From positions 69,594-133,593 of the forward strand of contig NZ_JAOVQN010000014.1 of NCBI RefSeq assembly GCF_025673445.1: a stretch of DNA of 64,000 nt, read 5' to 3'. The position numbers and the translations under genes are program-made. The stretch's first letter is position 1, and the number at the start of each line of letters is the position of its first letter. Shown here in pieces: positions 1 to 8,273 of this stretch. Below the pieces are notes generated by a model, which worked only from the letters and a program-made list of their open reading frames with translations, was not told where the DNA came from and searched no databases. Origin of the DNA: Ruegeria_B marisflavi (GTDB lineage: Bacteria; Pseudomonadota; Alphaproteobacteria; Rhodobacterales; Rhodobacteraceae).

Positions 1-163
1 TCTCCAGATGGCCCTCGGCCTCCAGCTCCTTGAGGATGCGTTTCAGGTCGATCCGGTCCGAGCCCTTGATACCAAAGGCCTTGGCGATATCGCGTTTCGA
101 GGTGAGCGTGGGATGCGCGGAAATCCACTCGAGAATTTCCTGCTTGGTAGGGATGCGAGTCAT
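1..163 (-). CDS. rnr: Ribonuclease R, N-terminal part (truncated by window edge)
   Basis: The minus strand from 163 encodes about 54 residues beginning MTRIPTKQEILEWI, with a helix-turn-helix-like stretch (TSKRDIAKAFGIKG) followed by DLKRILKELEAEGHLE. This matches the N-terminal winged-helix segment of alphaproteobacterial RNase R, a processive 3'-5' exoribonuclease that degrades structured RNA. The catalytic RNB and S1 domains would lie to the left of the window. The identification rests on the N-terminal signature only. The ATG at 163-161 is the only plausible start in this frame. Confidence 0.8.
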   Translation of the reverse strand, partial: MTRIPTKQEILEWISAHPTLTSKRDIAKAFGIKGSDRIDLKRILKELEAEGHLE

Positions 164-194
164 AATTCCGCCGTAGCACGCGGCGCGGGGCGCG

Positions 195-794
195 TCACCG
201 CAAAAGCGACGGCATAGGGGCATCGAGCAGGTCGGCGGCGGTATCAACATCTTGCAGCATGTCGACCAAAGCAACCCGATGTCCCGACAGCCCTGCCAGC
301 GTGTCGCCCAGCGCGTGCTCGCTGGACCAGCGCACATCTCCGAACAGGCCCGGCGGCAAGGCACAACGCCGCGCCGCGCCCACCAACCAATAGCCCCCAT
401 CGGGTGCCGGTCCGAACACGAAATCAGCCGCGCCCAGCGCCGAAAAGGCGCGGGCGACATGGGCGCGGGTGACGCCGGGAATATCGGCACCGATCAGGCA
501 GACCGGCCCACGGGGCGCACCCCGCAACAGCCGCCCCATGCGCTGACCCAGATCGCCGTGCCCCTGCGGGCGGCGCGCCAGATCGGCGGGCCAGACCCGG
601 CTGGCCAGCCCCTCGGTATCGGGCGACACCGCCAGCACGATCTGCCAGCGCGGATCGCGCAGGCGCCGGATCAGCGCGCTTGTCTGGTGGCGGAACCACC
701 AGGCCGCGCCCACCATGCCGATATCGCGCCCCAGACGGGTTTTCACCCGGCCCGGGCGCGGTTCCTTGACCATGATGACCAGCGTTCGCCGCAT
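195..794 (-). CDS. DUF2064 / TIGR04282-type GT-A glycosyltransferase-like protein
   Basis: This 199-residue protein resembles the DUF2064 (TIGR04282) family of small nucleotide-diphospho-sugar transferase-fold proteins. The N-terminal motif KEPRPGRVKTRL (about residues 10-21) is the family hallmark, a nucleotide-binding loop like that of molybdopterin and F420 nucleotidyltransferases. A GADIPGVT segment in the middle corresponds to the metal-binding Asp region. Length is normal for the family. It starts 9 bp after the end of dapE on the same strand, so the two are probably cotranscribed. Some family members sit in arsenosugar gene clusters, but nothing here supports that role; the substrate is unknown. 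Confidence 0.75.
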   Translation of the reverse strand: MRRTLVIMVKEPRPGRVKTRLGRDIGMVGAAWWFRHQTSALIRRLRDPRWQIVLAVSPDTEGLASRVWPADLARRPQGHGDLGQRMGRLLRGAPRGPVCLIGADIPGVTRAHVARAFSALGAADFVFGPAPDGGYWLVGAARRCALPPGLFGDVRWSSEHALGDTLAGLSGHRVALVDMLQDVDTAADLLDAPMPSLLR

Positions 795-803
795 CGCTCT
801 GGC

Positions 804-1946
804 TCAGGCGAAATAGTCCCGCAGGATCCGGCCATAGATGGCCTTGAGCTGATGGATCTGGGCGATCTCCACCCGTTCGTCCACCTGATGCATGGTGCGG
901 CCCACCAGCCCGAATTCCACCACCGGGCAGTGATCCTTGACAAAGCGCGCGTCCGAGGTCCCGCCCGAGGTCGACAGCACTGGTGCCACGCCGGTTTCCG
1001 CCTCGACCGCGGCCGCCACCAGATCGGACAGCGCACCGGGCGGGGTGAGGAAGCTGTCGCCCGAAATCTTCACCTTCATCTCGACCGCGACGCCGAATTC
1101 CTCGGCCACCCGGTCGGCCTCGCCCTGCATCCAGGCGGTCAGGCTGGCACCCGAGTGCAGGTCGTTGAACCGGATATTGACCGCCGCGCGACTCTGCGCC
1201 GGGATCACGTTGGTCGCGGGATTACCGGTGTCGATGGTGACCACCGCCAATGTGGACGCGTCGAAATGGTCGGTGCCCTCGTCCAGGGTGTGGCTGGCCA
1301 AACGATCCATCAGCCGCGCCATTGCCGGCAGCGGGTTTTTCGCCCGGTGCGGATAGGCCGAATGCCCCTGCACCCCGGTCACCGTGAACCAGGCCGACAT
1401 CGACCCGCGCCGCCCGATCTTCATCATCTCGCCCATCCGGTCGGGACAGGTCGGCTCTCCCACCAGGCAGGCCGACATCCGCTCGCCCGCCTTTACCATA
1501 TAGTCAAGGAGCGCCGTGGTGCCGTCGATGGACTCGCCTTCCTCATCCCCGGTGATGGTCAGGATCACCGCCCCGTCGGGCGGTGTCTGCGTCACGAAAT
1601 CCACCGCCGCGGCGGCAAAGGCCGCAACGCCCGATTTCATGTCCGTCGCGCCGCGGCCATAAAGAAACCCGTCTTTCTCCTGCGCCCCAAAAGGCGGCAT
1701 CGTCCAGGCCGCCGCATCGCCCACCGGCACCACATCCGTATGCCCGTTGAACCCGAAGGTGCGCGGATGCGCCTTGTCGCCCCAGCGGGCAAACAGGTTG
1801 CGCACCCCGCCGCGATCGACCCGGACACAGGAGAACCCGGCCTGCGCGAGCACGCTTTCCACGACATCCAGCGCGCCGTCATCCTCGGGCGTGACCGAAG
1901 CGCAACGGATCAGATCGGCGGTCAACCGGGCGGCATCTGTGGTCAT
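804..1946 (-). CDS. dapE: Succinyl-diaminopimelate desuccinylase
   Basis: This 380-residue M20-family metallohydrolase would convert N-succinyl-LL-diaminopimelate to LL-diaminopimelate and succinate in lysine and peptidoglycan precursor synthesis. Visible metal and catalytic elements are GHTDVVP (His69, Asp71), the bridging Asp near residue 102 (GATDMKSG) and the general base/ligand pair GDEEGES (Glu135, Glu136). The lid-domain motif GVQGHSAYPH and the C-terminal His in VGRTMHQVDE are also present. The ATG at 1946 gives the usual family N-terminus (TTDAARLTADLIRC); upstream in-frame starts would add a non-conserved leader. dapD lies about 8 kb away, so the pathway genes are not in one operon. 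Confidence 0.93.
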   Translation of the reverse strand: MTTDAARLTADLIRCASVTPEDDGALDVVESVLAQAGFSCVRVDRGGVRNLFARWGDKAHPRTFGFNGHTDVVPVGDAAAWTMPPFGAQEKDGFLYGRGATDMKSGVAAFAAAAVDFVTQTPPDGAVILTITGDEEGESIDGTTALLDYMVKAGERMSACLVGEPTCPDRMGEMMKIGRRGSMSAWFTVTGVQGHSAYPHRAKNPLPAMARLMDRLASHTLDEGTDHFDASTLAVVTIDTGNPATNVIPAQSRAAVNIRFNDLHSGASLTAWMQGEADRVAEEFGVAVEMKVKISGDSFLTPPGALSDLVAAAVEAETGVAPVLSTSGGTSDARFVKDHCPVVEFGLVGRTMHQVDERVEIAQIHQLKAIYGRILRDYFA

Positions 1947-2229
1947 GGGCGGGCTCCTTGAGCAGCTACGCATCGTCTGGGCGCCACATTTGTGACGAAA
2001 ACGCTGCATTGCCAAGCCTTTTGCGCAGATATCCGCTTAACAACGCAAATTTGTTCGTGCTAAGGTTGATAAACAAAAAAACAAGACCCGAGGCAGGGTT
2101 TCGAGCATATCGCCTTGAACAGGCTGAACCGAACACAACCGCGCATCAGACGCGGCCGGTTCACTGTATCGGACCGGGATCAATACGGTCTGCTTGCTCT
2201 GCCTTGACGGAACCAGGTTGGGGCAGAAA

Positions 2230-3804
2230 ATGGCCACGGGCGCCGAACTGACATACAATACCAGCGCGTCTGCGATGCAGATGGCGCAGACCATATTCGG
2301 TGACGGGGTGACCGTTGTCAGTGCCTCCTATTCGGGTTGGGGCCGGTCCTCGGCGATCTACTCCAACGGCGATGCGCTGGCGCCCGGCGCGACACCGGGC
2401 GATACCGGGATCATCCTGTCCACCGGCCGGGCCACGGATTTCACCCGCTCGGGCGGCGATCCGAACCGGTCGGCCAACACCTCGACCAATACCTCGGGCC
2501 AGAACAACAACCCCGATTTCAACGCCGCCGCAGGCACAAACACCTATGACGCCTCTTATCTGGACGTCAGCTTCATCCCCGATGCGAACGTGATGACGAT
2601 GCAATTCGTCTTCTCTTCCGAGGAATATCCCGAGTTCGAGAACTCCATCTATCAGGACTTTGTCGGCGTCTGGGTCAATGGCGTCCAGGCCAACCTCGAG
2701 ATTGGCAATGGCGACACGGATCCCGGCAACATCAACGCGACAAGCAACCAGAACCTGTTTCTGGACAACACCAACGACGCCTATAACACGGAAATGGATG
2801 GCCTGACGGTCACCATGACCCTGACGATGAACGTGATCCCCGGCGTTGTGAACACCATTCGTCTCGGGGTCGCGGATGTCTCGGACAGCAGTTATGACTC
2901 CAACCTCCTGATCGCCGCCAACAGCCTTCAGACCCGTCTGATCGCGGTCGCCGATCACAGCACCATGTATCCGGATGGTCAAGTGACGCTCGATATCCTG
3001 GACAACGACATCAACCCGTCCGGTGCGACGCTGACCATCACGCATTTAAACGGCATTCCCGTCACCGCTGGCAGCATCATCACCCTGCAAACGGGGCAGA
3101 GCGTTCAGTTGAACGCCGACGGCACCATCACTGTCATTGGTGACAGCGATGTCGAGCATTTCAACTTCACCTATACGGTTACCAACGGCACCAATACCGA
3201 TACCGGTTTGGTCAATATCAACTCGATCCCCTGTTTCGTGGCCGGGACGCTGATCGACACCCCCGATGGCGAACGCCAGGTCGAACGGCTGACACCGGGC
3301 GATATGGTGCTGACGCGCGACCATGGCCCGCAAGAGGTGCGCTGGGTTGGCGAACGTACCGTCGATGCCGAGGGTCCTCTCGCGCCCATTCTCATCAAGG
3401 CAGGGGCCTTTGGCCGGCATCGCGACCTGATGGTCTCGCCACAGCACCGGATCCTGGTGCGCGATGTTCTCAGCGAATTGTGGTTCGGCGAACCTGAGGT
3501 GCTGATCACTGCCGCCGACCTGGTCAACGGGCGCACCGTTCTGCAAGTTCCCGGCGGGCGCGTCACCTATGTCCACGTCATGTTCGACCGGCACGAGGTG
3601 ATCTATTCCGAGGGGCTGGCCAGCGAGAGCTTTTTGCCCGGACCACAGATCGGGACCCTGTTCGACGACGCGATTCTCGCTGAAATCTGCGATCTGTTTC
3701 CGGAACTCGATCCGCGAACCGGCGAGGGGTACGGTCCGGCGGCCAGACGGATCCTGCGCCAATACGAGGCGCTATTGCTGGCGACGCCAAGAAAGGTGGC
3801 CTAA
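2230..3804 (+). CDS. Choice-of-anchor L / Hint_2 domain protein (intact copy)
   Basis: A 524-residue modular protein. Residues 1 to about 240 resemble the choice-of-anchor L (CALD) type of secreted or surface proteins (TYDAS, VFSSEEYPEF, GVWVNGVQAN). Residues about 245-330 form an Ig/VCBS-like linker (VTLDILDND, QLNADGTITV). A Hint_2 (Hedgehog/intein-like) domain starts at Cys335 (PCFVAGTLIDTPDGE) and runs to about residue 480, including the late SPQHRIL and VTYVHVMFDRHEV blocks. Family members are thought to self-process at the Cys; here the Hint domain is C-terminal with about 45 residues after it. The ATG at 2230 was preferred because it matches the start of the paralogue at 8274. No classical signal peptide is visible, so export may follow a type I route (inference). 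It is followed after 1 bp by a second Hint gene. Confidence 0.8.
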   Translation: MATGAELTYNTSASAMQMAQTIFGDGVTVVSASYSGWGRSSAIYSNGDALAPGATPGDTGIILSTGRATDFTRSGGDPNRSANTSTNTSGQNNNPDFNAAAGTNTYDASYLDVSFIPDANVMTMQFVFSSEEYPEFENSIYQDFVGVWVNGVQANLEIGNGDTDPGNINATSNQNLFLDNTNDAYNTEMDGLTVTMTLTMNVIPGVVNTIRLGVADVSDSSYDSNLLIAANSLQTRLIAVADHSTMYPDGQVTLDILDNDINPSGATLTITHLNGIPVTAGSIITLQTGQSVQLNADGTITVIGDSDVEHFNFTYTVTNGTNTDTGLVNINSIPCFVAGTLIDTPDGERQVERLTPGDMVLTRDHGPQEVRWVGERTVDAEGPLAPILIKAGAFGRHRDLMVSPQHRILVRDVLSELWFGEPEVLITAADLVNGRTVLQVPGGRVTYVHVMFDRHEVIYSEGLASESFLPGPQIGTLFDDAILAEICDLFPELDPRTGEGYGPAARRILRQYEALLLATPRKVA

Positions 3805-3805
3805 G

Positions 3806-4900
3806 ATGAGCTGGATCGCCGTTTCCGCCCCCGGCATCGACAAGTTCTCGCCCGACGGGCTGACGCCCCGGCAGCGCCCGGCAGAGCAGGGCAACATCGC
3901 CGAAGAAGATCTGATGGTGCGCGGCACCCTGGTTTTCGAAACCCGTCTGCCAAACGCGAACCGGCCAAGGTTCTTGCTTCAATACGAACGGCAGGGCACC
4001 TGGCCGTTCCACCTGTCCCTTCAGGCAATTCCCGGTGGCGGACTGATCCTGATCGTTAACCAGGGCGGGTCGGTCCTGCATCAGGTGCTGAACGTCGCCG
4101 ACAGCGGGCGGCTTGAAACGCTCCGGCTCAGCTACGCCTGGGACGCACCGGCGCGGGCGGGCTGGATTGCGCTGGAACACGAGGAACGGGAGTTTCCGCT
4201 GCTGGTCCAGATCGACTCTCCTCCCCCCCTCAGGACCGACGATCTCAAGGCGCTGTTTACCGAGGGCGGCCACAGGTTCGTGTCTCAGGATATGGTCTAT
4301 TTCGCCCTGTCAAACCGGATCGAGCCGGTCGGCCCAATGCCGTCGCTGCTGCCGGACACGCCCATCGCAACCCCGGCGGGGTACCGCGAACTGAGAGAGA
4401 TCCAGCGGGGCGACACAGTGATTTCTGCCAACGGCGACGCGGTTCCTGTCCTGCACAAGGTCAGCCGCACGGTTCCTGCCTTCGGCAGTACTGCGCCGCT
4501 AACAATCCGAAGACCTTATTTTGGGCTCAGGCAAAACATCGTGGTTGCGCCGTCACAGCGGCTGCTGCTCTCAGGAACCGAGGTTGAATACCTGTTCGGG
4601 CGCGAGGCGGTTCTGGTCTCGGCGCGCCACCTGGTCGGTGGCCACTCCGTCATGCCCGCGCGTGCCGGGCTGACGATCACCTATTCGCAGCTGCTGCTGC
4701 CCTCGGGCGAAGCGATTGTCACCGCAGGAACGCTGGCCGAAAGCCTCTATATAGGCAGGTTGCATCGTCGCCCCCTGCACCTTGCCGCCAGCATCTTTGC
4801 CGGATGCGAGCGCAGCCGGCTGCCGGACCACGGCCGGCCCTCGCATATTGTCCTGCGCTCGTTCGACGCCCGCATTCTGGCAGAAGCCCGCGCCGCCTGA
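3806..4900 (+). CDS. Second Hint_2-like protein with Ser at the nucleophile position
   Basis: This 364-residue protein starts 1 bp after the preceding Hint gene stops, so they are very likely cotranscribed. The first ~175 residues look like a beta-rich lectin or concanavalin-like fold (GTLVFETRLPNAN, GTWPFHLSLQ). The rest aligns with a Hint_2 domain: SLLPDTPIATPAG at Ser180 lines up without gaps with CFVAGTLIDTPDG of the neighbour, sharing T, I, TP and G. IVVAPSQRLLL matches the SPQHRIL block and GLTITYSQLLLPSGEAI matches the VTYVHVMFDRHEV block, with the block His residues missing. The nucleophilic Cys is therefore Ser and the block histidines are lost, which suggests altered or absent self-cleavage. 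Function is unknown. Confidence 0.7.
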   Translation: MSWIAVSAPGIDKFSPDGLTPRQRPAEQGNIAEEDLMVRGTLVFETRLPNANRPRFLLQYERQGTWPFHLSLQAIPGGGLILIVNQGGSVLHQVLNVADSGRLETLRLSYAWDAPARAGWIALEHEEREFPLLVQIDSPPPLRTDDLKALFTEGGHRFVSQDMVYFALSNRIEPVGPMPSLLPDTPIATPAGYRELREIQRGDTVISANGDAVPVLHKVSRTVPAFGSTAPLTIRRPYFGLRQNIVVAPSQRLLLSGTEVEYLFGREAVLVSARHLVGGHSVMPARAGLTITYSQLLLPSGEAIVTAGTLAESLYIGRLHRRPLHLAASIFAGCERSRLPDHGRPSHIVLRSFDARILAEARAA

Positions 4901-4915
4901 GCGGCGCGCGGCGCA

Positions 4916-6574
4916 TCAATCCTGCTGATAGACCGTGCGCCCGCCACAGATCGTGCGACGCACCGCTACCCGTTCCAGATCGACAGGCTCGACAGCCTCC
5001 AGGTCAGTGTCCAGAATGATCACATCGGCCAGCTTGCCGGGGGTCAGGCTGCCCTTGATCGCCTCGGTCCTCTCGGCAAAGGCGCCGCCCAGCGTATAGC
5101 CCTCCAGCGTCTCGGCGAGCGTCAGGCGCGGATCTCCCTGTTCGGCGCACCAGCTTTGCCGGGACACGGCGGCATGAATGCCCCGCATCACCGAAATGTC
5201 GGTCACCGGCCAGTCCGACGCCAGTGCGACGGCAATACCGGCATCCTTGATCCGACGCACCGGATAGCTGTCCGGCCAGCGTGCGCGCCCGATGGCGCTC
5301 TGCGCCGGTTCCAGCGGGAACCCTGTCCCCGGCACATGCATCGGCTGCATCGAGGCGATCACACCAAGTTCGGCCAGTCGCGGAATATCGGCCGGGTCTA
5401 TCACCTCGATATGCTCGATCCGGTGCCGCAGACCGCTGTCGCCGTTGGCCGCGCGCGCCGCCGCATAGCCATCGAGCACGCGCGAGGTCGCTGCATCGCC
5501 GATGGAATGCACCGCGATCTGCAAGCCCCGCCGGTCGATATCAGTCGCAAGTCTGGCAAACCGCTCCGCCGAAAACCGGCCATGGGCGCGCCATCCGGGA
5601 CGGCCCGGATAATCCGCCTTCATGAAGGCGGTGTTGCTTTCGATCACCCCGTCCATGAACAGTTTGACAAAACCCGAGGCCAGCCACTCGTCATTCCAGC
5701 GCGCGTGCATCTCGCTGGCGCGTTCCAGTTCGGCATCGTCCATCTCGGGCAGGAAATGGAACGGCACTCGCACCCGCGCCGTCAGCCGCCCCTCGGCACG
5801 CAACTGGTCGAGCAGGTCGAGCGTGTATAGGTTGCCGTCCATGTTGACGATCGAGGTCACCCCATGCGCATTGGCATGCGCCAGACCACGCGCCAGTGCC
5901 TCCAGATCCCCGGCACGCTGCGCGGCATCCGGTGCCGGGTCTGGCTCGGTGCCCACCGCCAGACCCTGCATCGCGCGGTAATAGCCGCTCAGGCTCAGCA
6001 CCGGTGCATAGGCCTCGGGCTCCAGCAGCATGCCGTTGGCCAGCCCGTCTTCGCCCATCACCACCTCGTGCCCGTCCGGGGTTTCACGCCCGTGCAGCAC
6101 ACCCGCCAGCTCCAGCGCTCGTGTGTTGGCCCAGACCGTGTGGTGGTCATCGGCCACCAGCGCCAGCGGGCGATCCGGCATGAGATCGTCCAGCAGCAGA
6201 CGCGGCACCCACCCGTCAAACAGCGCATATCCCGGCCCCTGCGCCACCAGCAGTCCTGAACCGGGGCTGCGCGCCGCCCCTTCGGCCAGCTTGCGCCGGG
6301 CGGTTTCCGGGTCGGCGGTGCCGTGCAGATGCACCTGGTCCAGCTCGGCTCCGCCGATGAACAGATGCAGGTGGCTTTCGACAAACCCGGGCAGCACCGT
6401 CGCGCCACCGGCCTCGATCACCTCGGTCTCGGGCCCCGCCAGCGCGCGCATCTCGGCATCCGATCCAACGGCCAGAATCCGCCCGCCCGCGATCGCCAGC
6501 GCTTCGGCTCTCGGCATGTGTTGGTCCTGTGTCAGGACCCGCCCGCCCAGAATAATGCTGTCGGCTTTCTGCAT
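4916..6574 (-). CDS. YtcJ-type amidohydrolase family protein
   Basis: A 552-residue member of the metal-dependent amidohydrolase superfamily (Amidohydro_3, YtcJ-like). The N-terminal beta-sandwich (GGRVLTQDQHMPRAEALAIAGGRI) precedes the metal site FVESHLHLF (His68, His70). VAVHSIGDAA and RIEHIEV carry further ligand His residues, and LASDWPV has the C-terminal Asp. The closing segment (SLTPGKLADVIILD) is the standard amidohydrolase end. Length is typical. The family hydrolyses amide or imine bonds of varied small molecules and the substrate cannot be read from sequence. It lies convergent with the Hint pair and divergent from the channel-like gene at 6714. Confidence 0.85.
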   Translation of the reverse strand: MQKADSIILGGRVLTQDQHMPRAEALAIAGGRILAVGSDAEMRALAGPETEVIEAGGATVLPGFVESHLHLFIGGAELDQVHLHGTADPETARRKLAEGAARSPGSGLLVAQGPGYALFDGWVPRLLLDDLMPDRPLALVADDHHTVWANTRALELAGVLHGRETPDGHEVVMGEDGLANGMLLEPEAYAPVLSLSGYYRAMQGLAVGTEPDPAPDAAQRAGDLEALARGLAHANAHGVTSIVNMDGNLYTLDLLDQLRAEGRLTARVRVPFHFLPEMDDAELERASEMHARWNDEWLASGFVKLFMDGVIESNTAFMKADYPGRPGWRAHGRFSAERFARLATDIDRRGLQIAVHSIGDAATSRVLDGYAAARAANGDSGLRHRIEHIEVIDPADIPRLAELGVIASMQPMHVPGTGFPLEPAQSAIGRARWPDSYPVRRIKDAGIAVALASDWPVTDISVMRGIHAAVSRQSWCAEQGDPRLTLAETLEGYTLGGAFAERTEAIKGSLTPGKLADVIILDTDLEAVEPVDLERVAVRRTICGGRTVYQQD

Positions 6575-6713
6575 TCCACATGCTCCCCAATCTCGAATAC
6601 CGGTTGCAAGCCCGGCACATTGCCCTTGTTTGACGGCAGAGTGACCTCAGGGCCGGGTTGCCTGCAAGAGGAGACCCGCTTAAAGGGTCTAAAAACCGGA
6701 CGTGACCAAAACA

Positions 6714-7769
6714 ATGCGCAAATTGTTTCTTATCCTGACAACTCTGGCCGTACTCTGGAGCCAGGGCCTTCTGGCACAAACGCTTACGGTCGCCACGGTC
6801 GAGCGACCGCCCTTTTCCTTTGCCGACAAGGGCGGCGAGGCCGGGTTTTCGATGGACCTTCTGGCGGCGCTGTCCGAAACGCTGGGCTGGCAGTACAGCA
6901 TTGAGCAGAAGGACAGATTCGCCGACATGCTCAACACCGTCCAGACGGGTGAGGCCGATTTGGCCATCGCCAATATCTCGATCACCGCGGCGCGGGAAAC
7001 GCGAATGGATTTCAGCCAGCCTATCTTTGAATCCGGCTTGCAGATTCTTGTGCCCGAAGAACAATCGGCTGTTCCGGCGCTGCTGCGCGCGTTGATGTCG
7101 CGCGATTTGTTTCTGGCCATCGGCATCGCCTTTGTCATCCTGCTGACCGGCGGCATGGTCATGTGGTATTTCGAACGCCGCGCCCAGCCCTATTTCGACC
7201 GGTCGCTGGACGAGGCCTGGTTCCCCTCGTTCTGGTGGGCGCTGAACCTGGTGGTCAATGGCGGGTTCGAGGAGCGCGTGCCGCGCACCGCCTTCGGGCG
7301 CATGTTCGGGGTTCTGCTGGTGGTGTCGTCGCTGTTCATCGTGTCGGTGTTCACCGCCCGCATCACATCGGTGATGACGGTCGAGGCGATCAGCGGTTCG
7401 GTCAATTCGGTCAATGATCTCTACGGCCGCAGCGTAGGAACGGTCGAAGGTTCGACCGCCGCCGCCTTCCTGTCGCGCCGCGAAATCGACTTTGCCGCCT
7501 ACGACGGGCTGGAGGCCATGCTGACGGCCTTCGAGGCTGGCGACGTCGACGCGCTGGTGTTCGACGCACCGATCCTAGCCTATTACGCAACCCATCGCGG
7601 CCGGGGCAAGGCCGCGACCACCGGGTCGGTGTTCCTGCGGGAAAACTATGGCATCGCCTTCCCCACCGGCTCGGCACGGGTGGAAGAGGTCAACCAGGCC
7701 CTGCTCGCCCTGCGCGAGGACGGCACATATGACCAGATCTATCGCAAGTGGTTCGGCGCGCGAAACTGA
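6714..7769 (+). CDS. Prokaryotic ionotropic glutamate receptor-like channel / binding protein
   Basis: The protein has a signal peptide ending near LLAQ (about residue 22), then a periplasmic-binding-protein-like lobe (TLTVATVERPPFSFADKG, ITAARETRMDFSQP). This lobe is interrupted by a membrane insert: a helix (LAIGIAFVILLTGGMVMWYF), a re-entrant segment with FWWALNLVVNGGFEE, and a second helix (FGVLLVVSSLFIVSVFTARITSVM). A second binding lobe (YGRSVGTVEGSTAAAFL to DQIYRKWFG) follows. This S1-M1-P-M2-S2 layout is that of GluR0-type bacterial glutamate receptor channels. The potassium selectivity sequence TVGYG is not present in the pore loop, so ion selectivity is uncertain. A GTG at 6702 is an alternative start; the ATG at 6714 leaves a clean signal peptide. 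Confidence 0.75.
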   Translation: MRKLFLILTTLAVLWSQGLLAQTLTVATVERPPFSFADKGGEAGFSMDLLAALSETLGWQYSIEQKDRFADMLNTVQTGEADLAIANISITAARETRMDFSQPIFESGLQILVPEEQSAVPALLRALMSRDLFLAIGIAFVILLTGGMVMWYFERRAQPYFDRSLDEAWFPSFWWALNLVVNGGFEERVPRTAFGRMFGVLLVVSSLFIVSVFTARITSVMTVEAISGSVNSVNDLYGRSVGTVEGSTAAAFLSRREIDFAAYDGLEAMLTAFEAGDVDALVFDAPILAYYATHRGRGKAATTGSVFLRENYGIAFPTGSARVEEVNQALLALREDGTYDQIYRKWFGARN

Positions 7770-7775
7770 CCCTGC

Positions 7776-8117
7776 TCAGTCCATCTCGTCGCCGAAAAAC
7801 GGCGTCATCTGCGCCACGATCACCGCGTTCTCGTCCAGCGCCCGCTGCATCAGTGCGCGCTCTTCGGCGTCGATCTCGTGGCCCTGCGCCTCGCGCTCTT
7901 CCAGCGTGCCATAGCCGGTGACATCCAGCGGCGCGGTATCGGCCTGTTTCAGGATCGCAACCGTTTCGCGGACCGCCTCGGCCTCGTCCACGCCGCTGGC
8001 ATAACACATCAGGGCGGCGCCGGTGGCACCGTCAGGCAGGCCATCGCCTGCCTTGCGCCCTATCTGGACGACAAGCGTGAACACCTGCTGGCGGGATTCT
8101 TTGCGGGGCTTTTCCAT
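7776..8117 (-). CDS. Conserved hypothetical protein, 113 aa
   Basis: A small acidic protein whose sequence (FTLVVQIGRKAGDGLPDGATGAALMCYASGVDEAEAVRETVAIL) looks like an alpha/beta dimeric fold with a compact beta-alpha-beta start. There is no signal peptide or membrane segment. It is convergent with the receptor-like gene, with only 6 bp between stops. I recognise the style of protein from Rhodobacteraceae genomes but not a named family. Codon use matches the neighbours, so it is probably a real gene. Function unknown. Confidence 0.6.
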   Translation of the reverse strand: MEKPRKESRQQVFTLVVQIGRKAGDGLPDGATGAALMCYASGVDEAEAVRETVAILKQADTAPLDVTGYGTLEEREAQGHEIDAEERALMQRALDENAVIVAQMTPFFGDEMD

Positions 8118-8273
8118 GGCGCCGCCTTAGCGCGCGCCCTGCAAGACGTCAACTTGATACAAACTGTCCGGAAATCGCGGGCGCCGATACGCTGCTGCAC
8201 AGCCCGGGATAAAGGTCTTAGAAAGCTGGGCGGATTATCCCGGAACGGACGCAACTGACCGGATTCCAGCCCG

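Noticed and set aside
252..1961. A ~570-codon plus-strand frame opposite DUF2064 and dapE.
   Set aside because: It is Arg/His/Pro-rich, has no domain, and covers two genes with clear catalytic motifs on the other strand.
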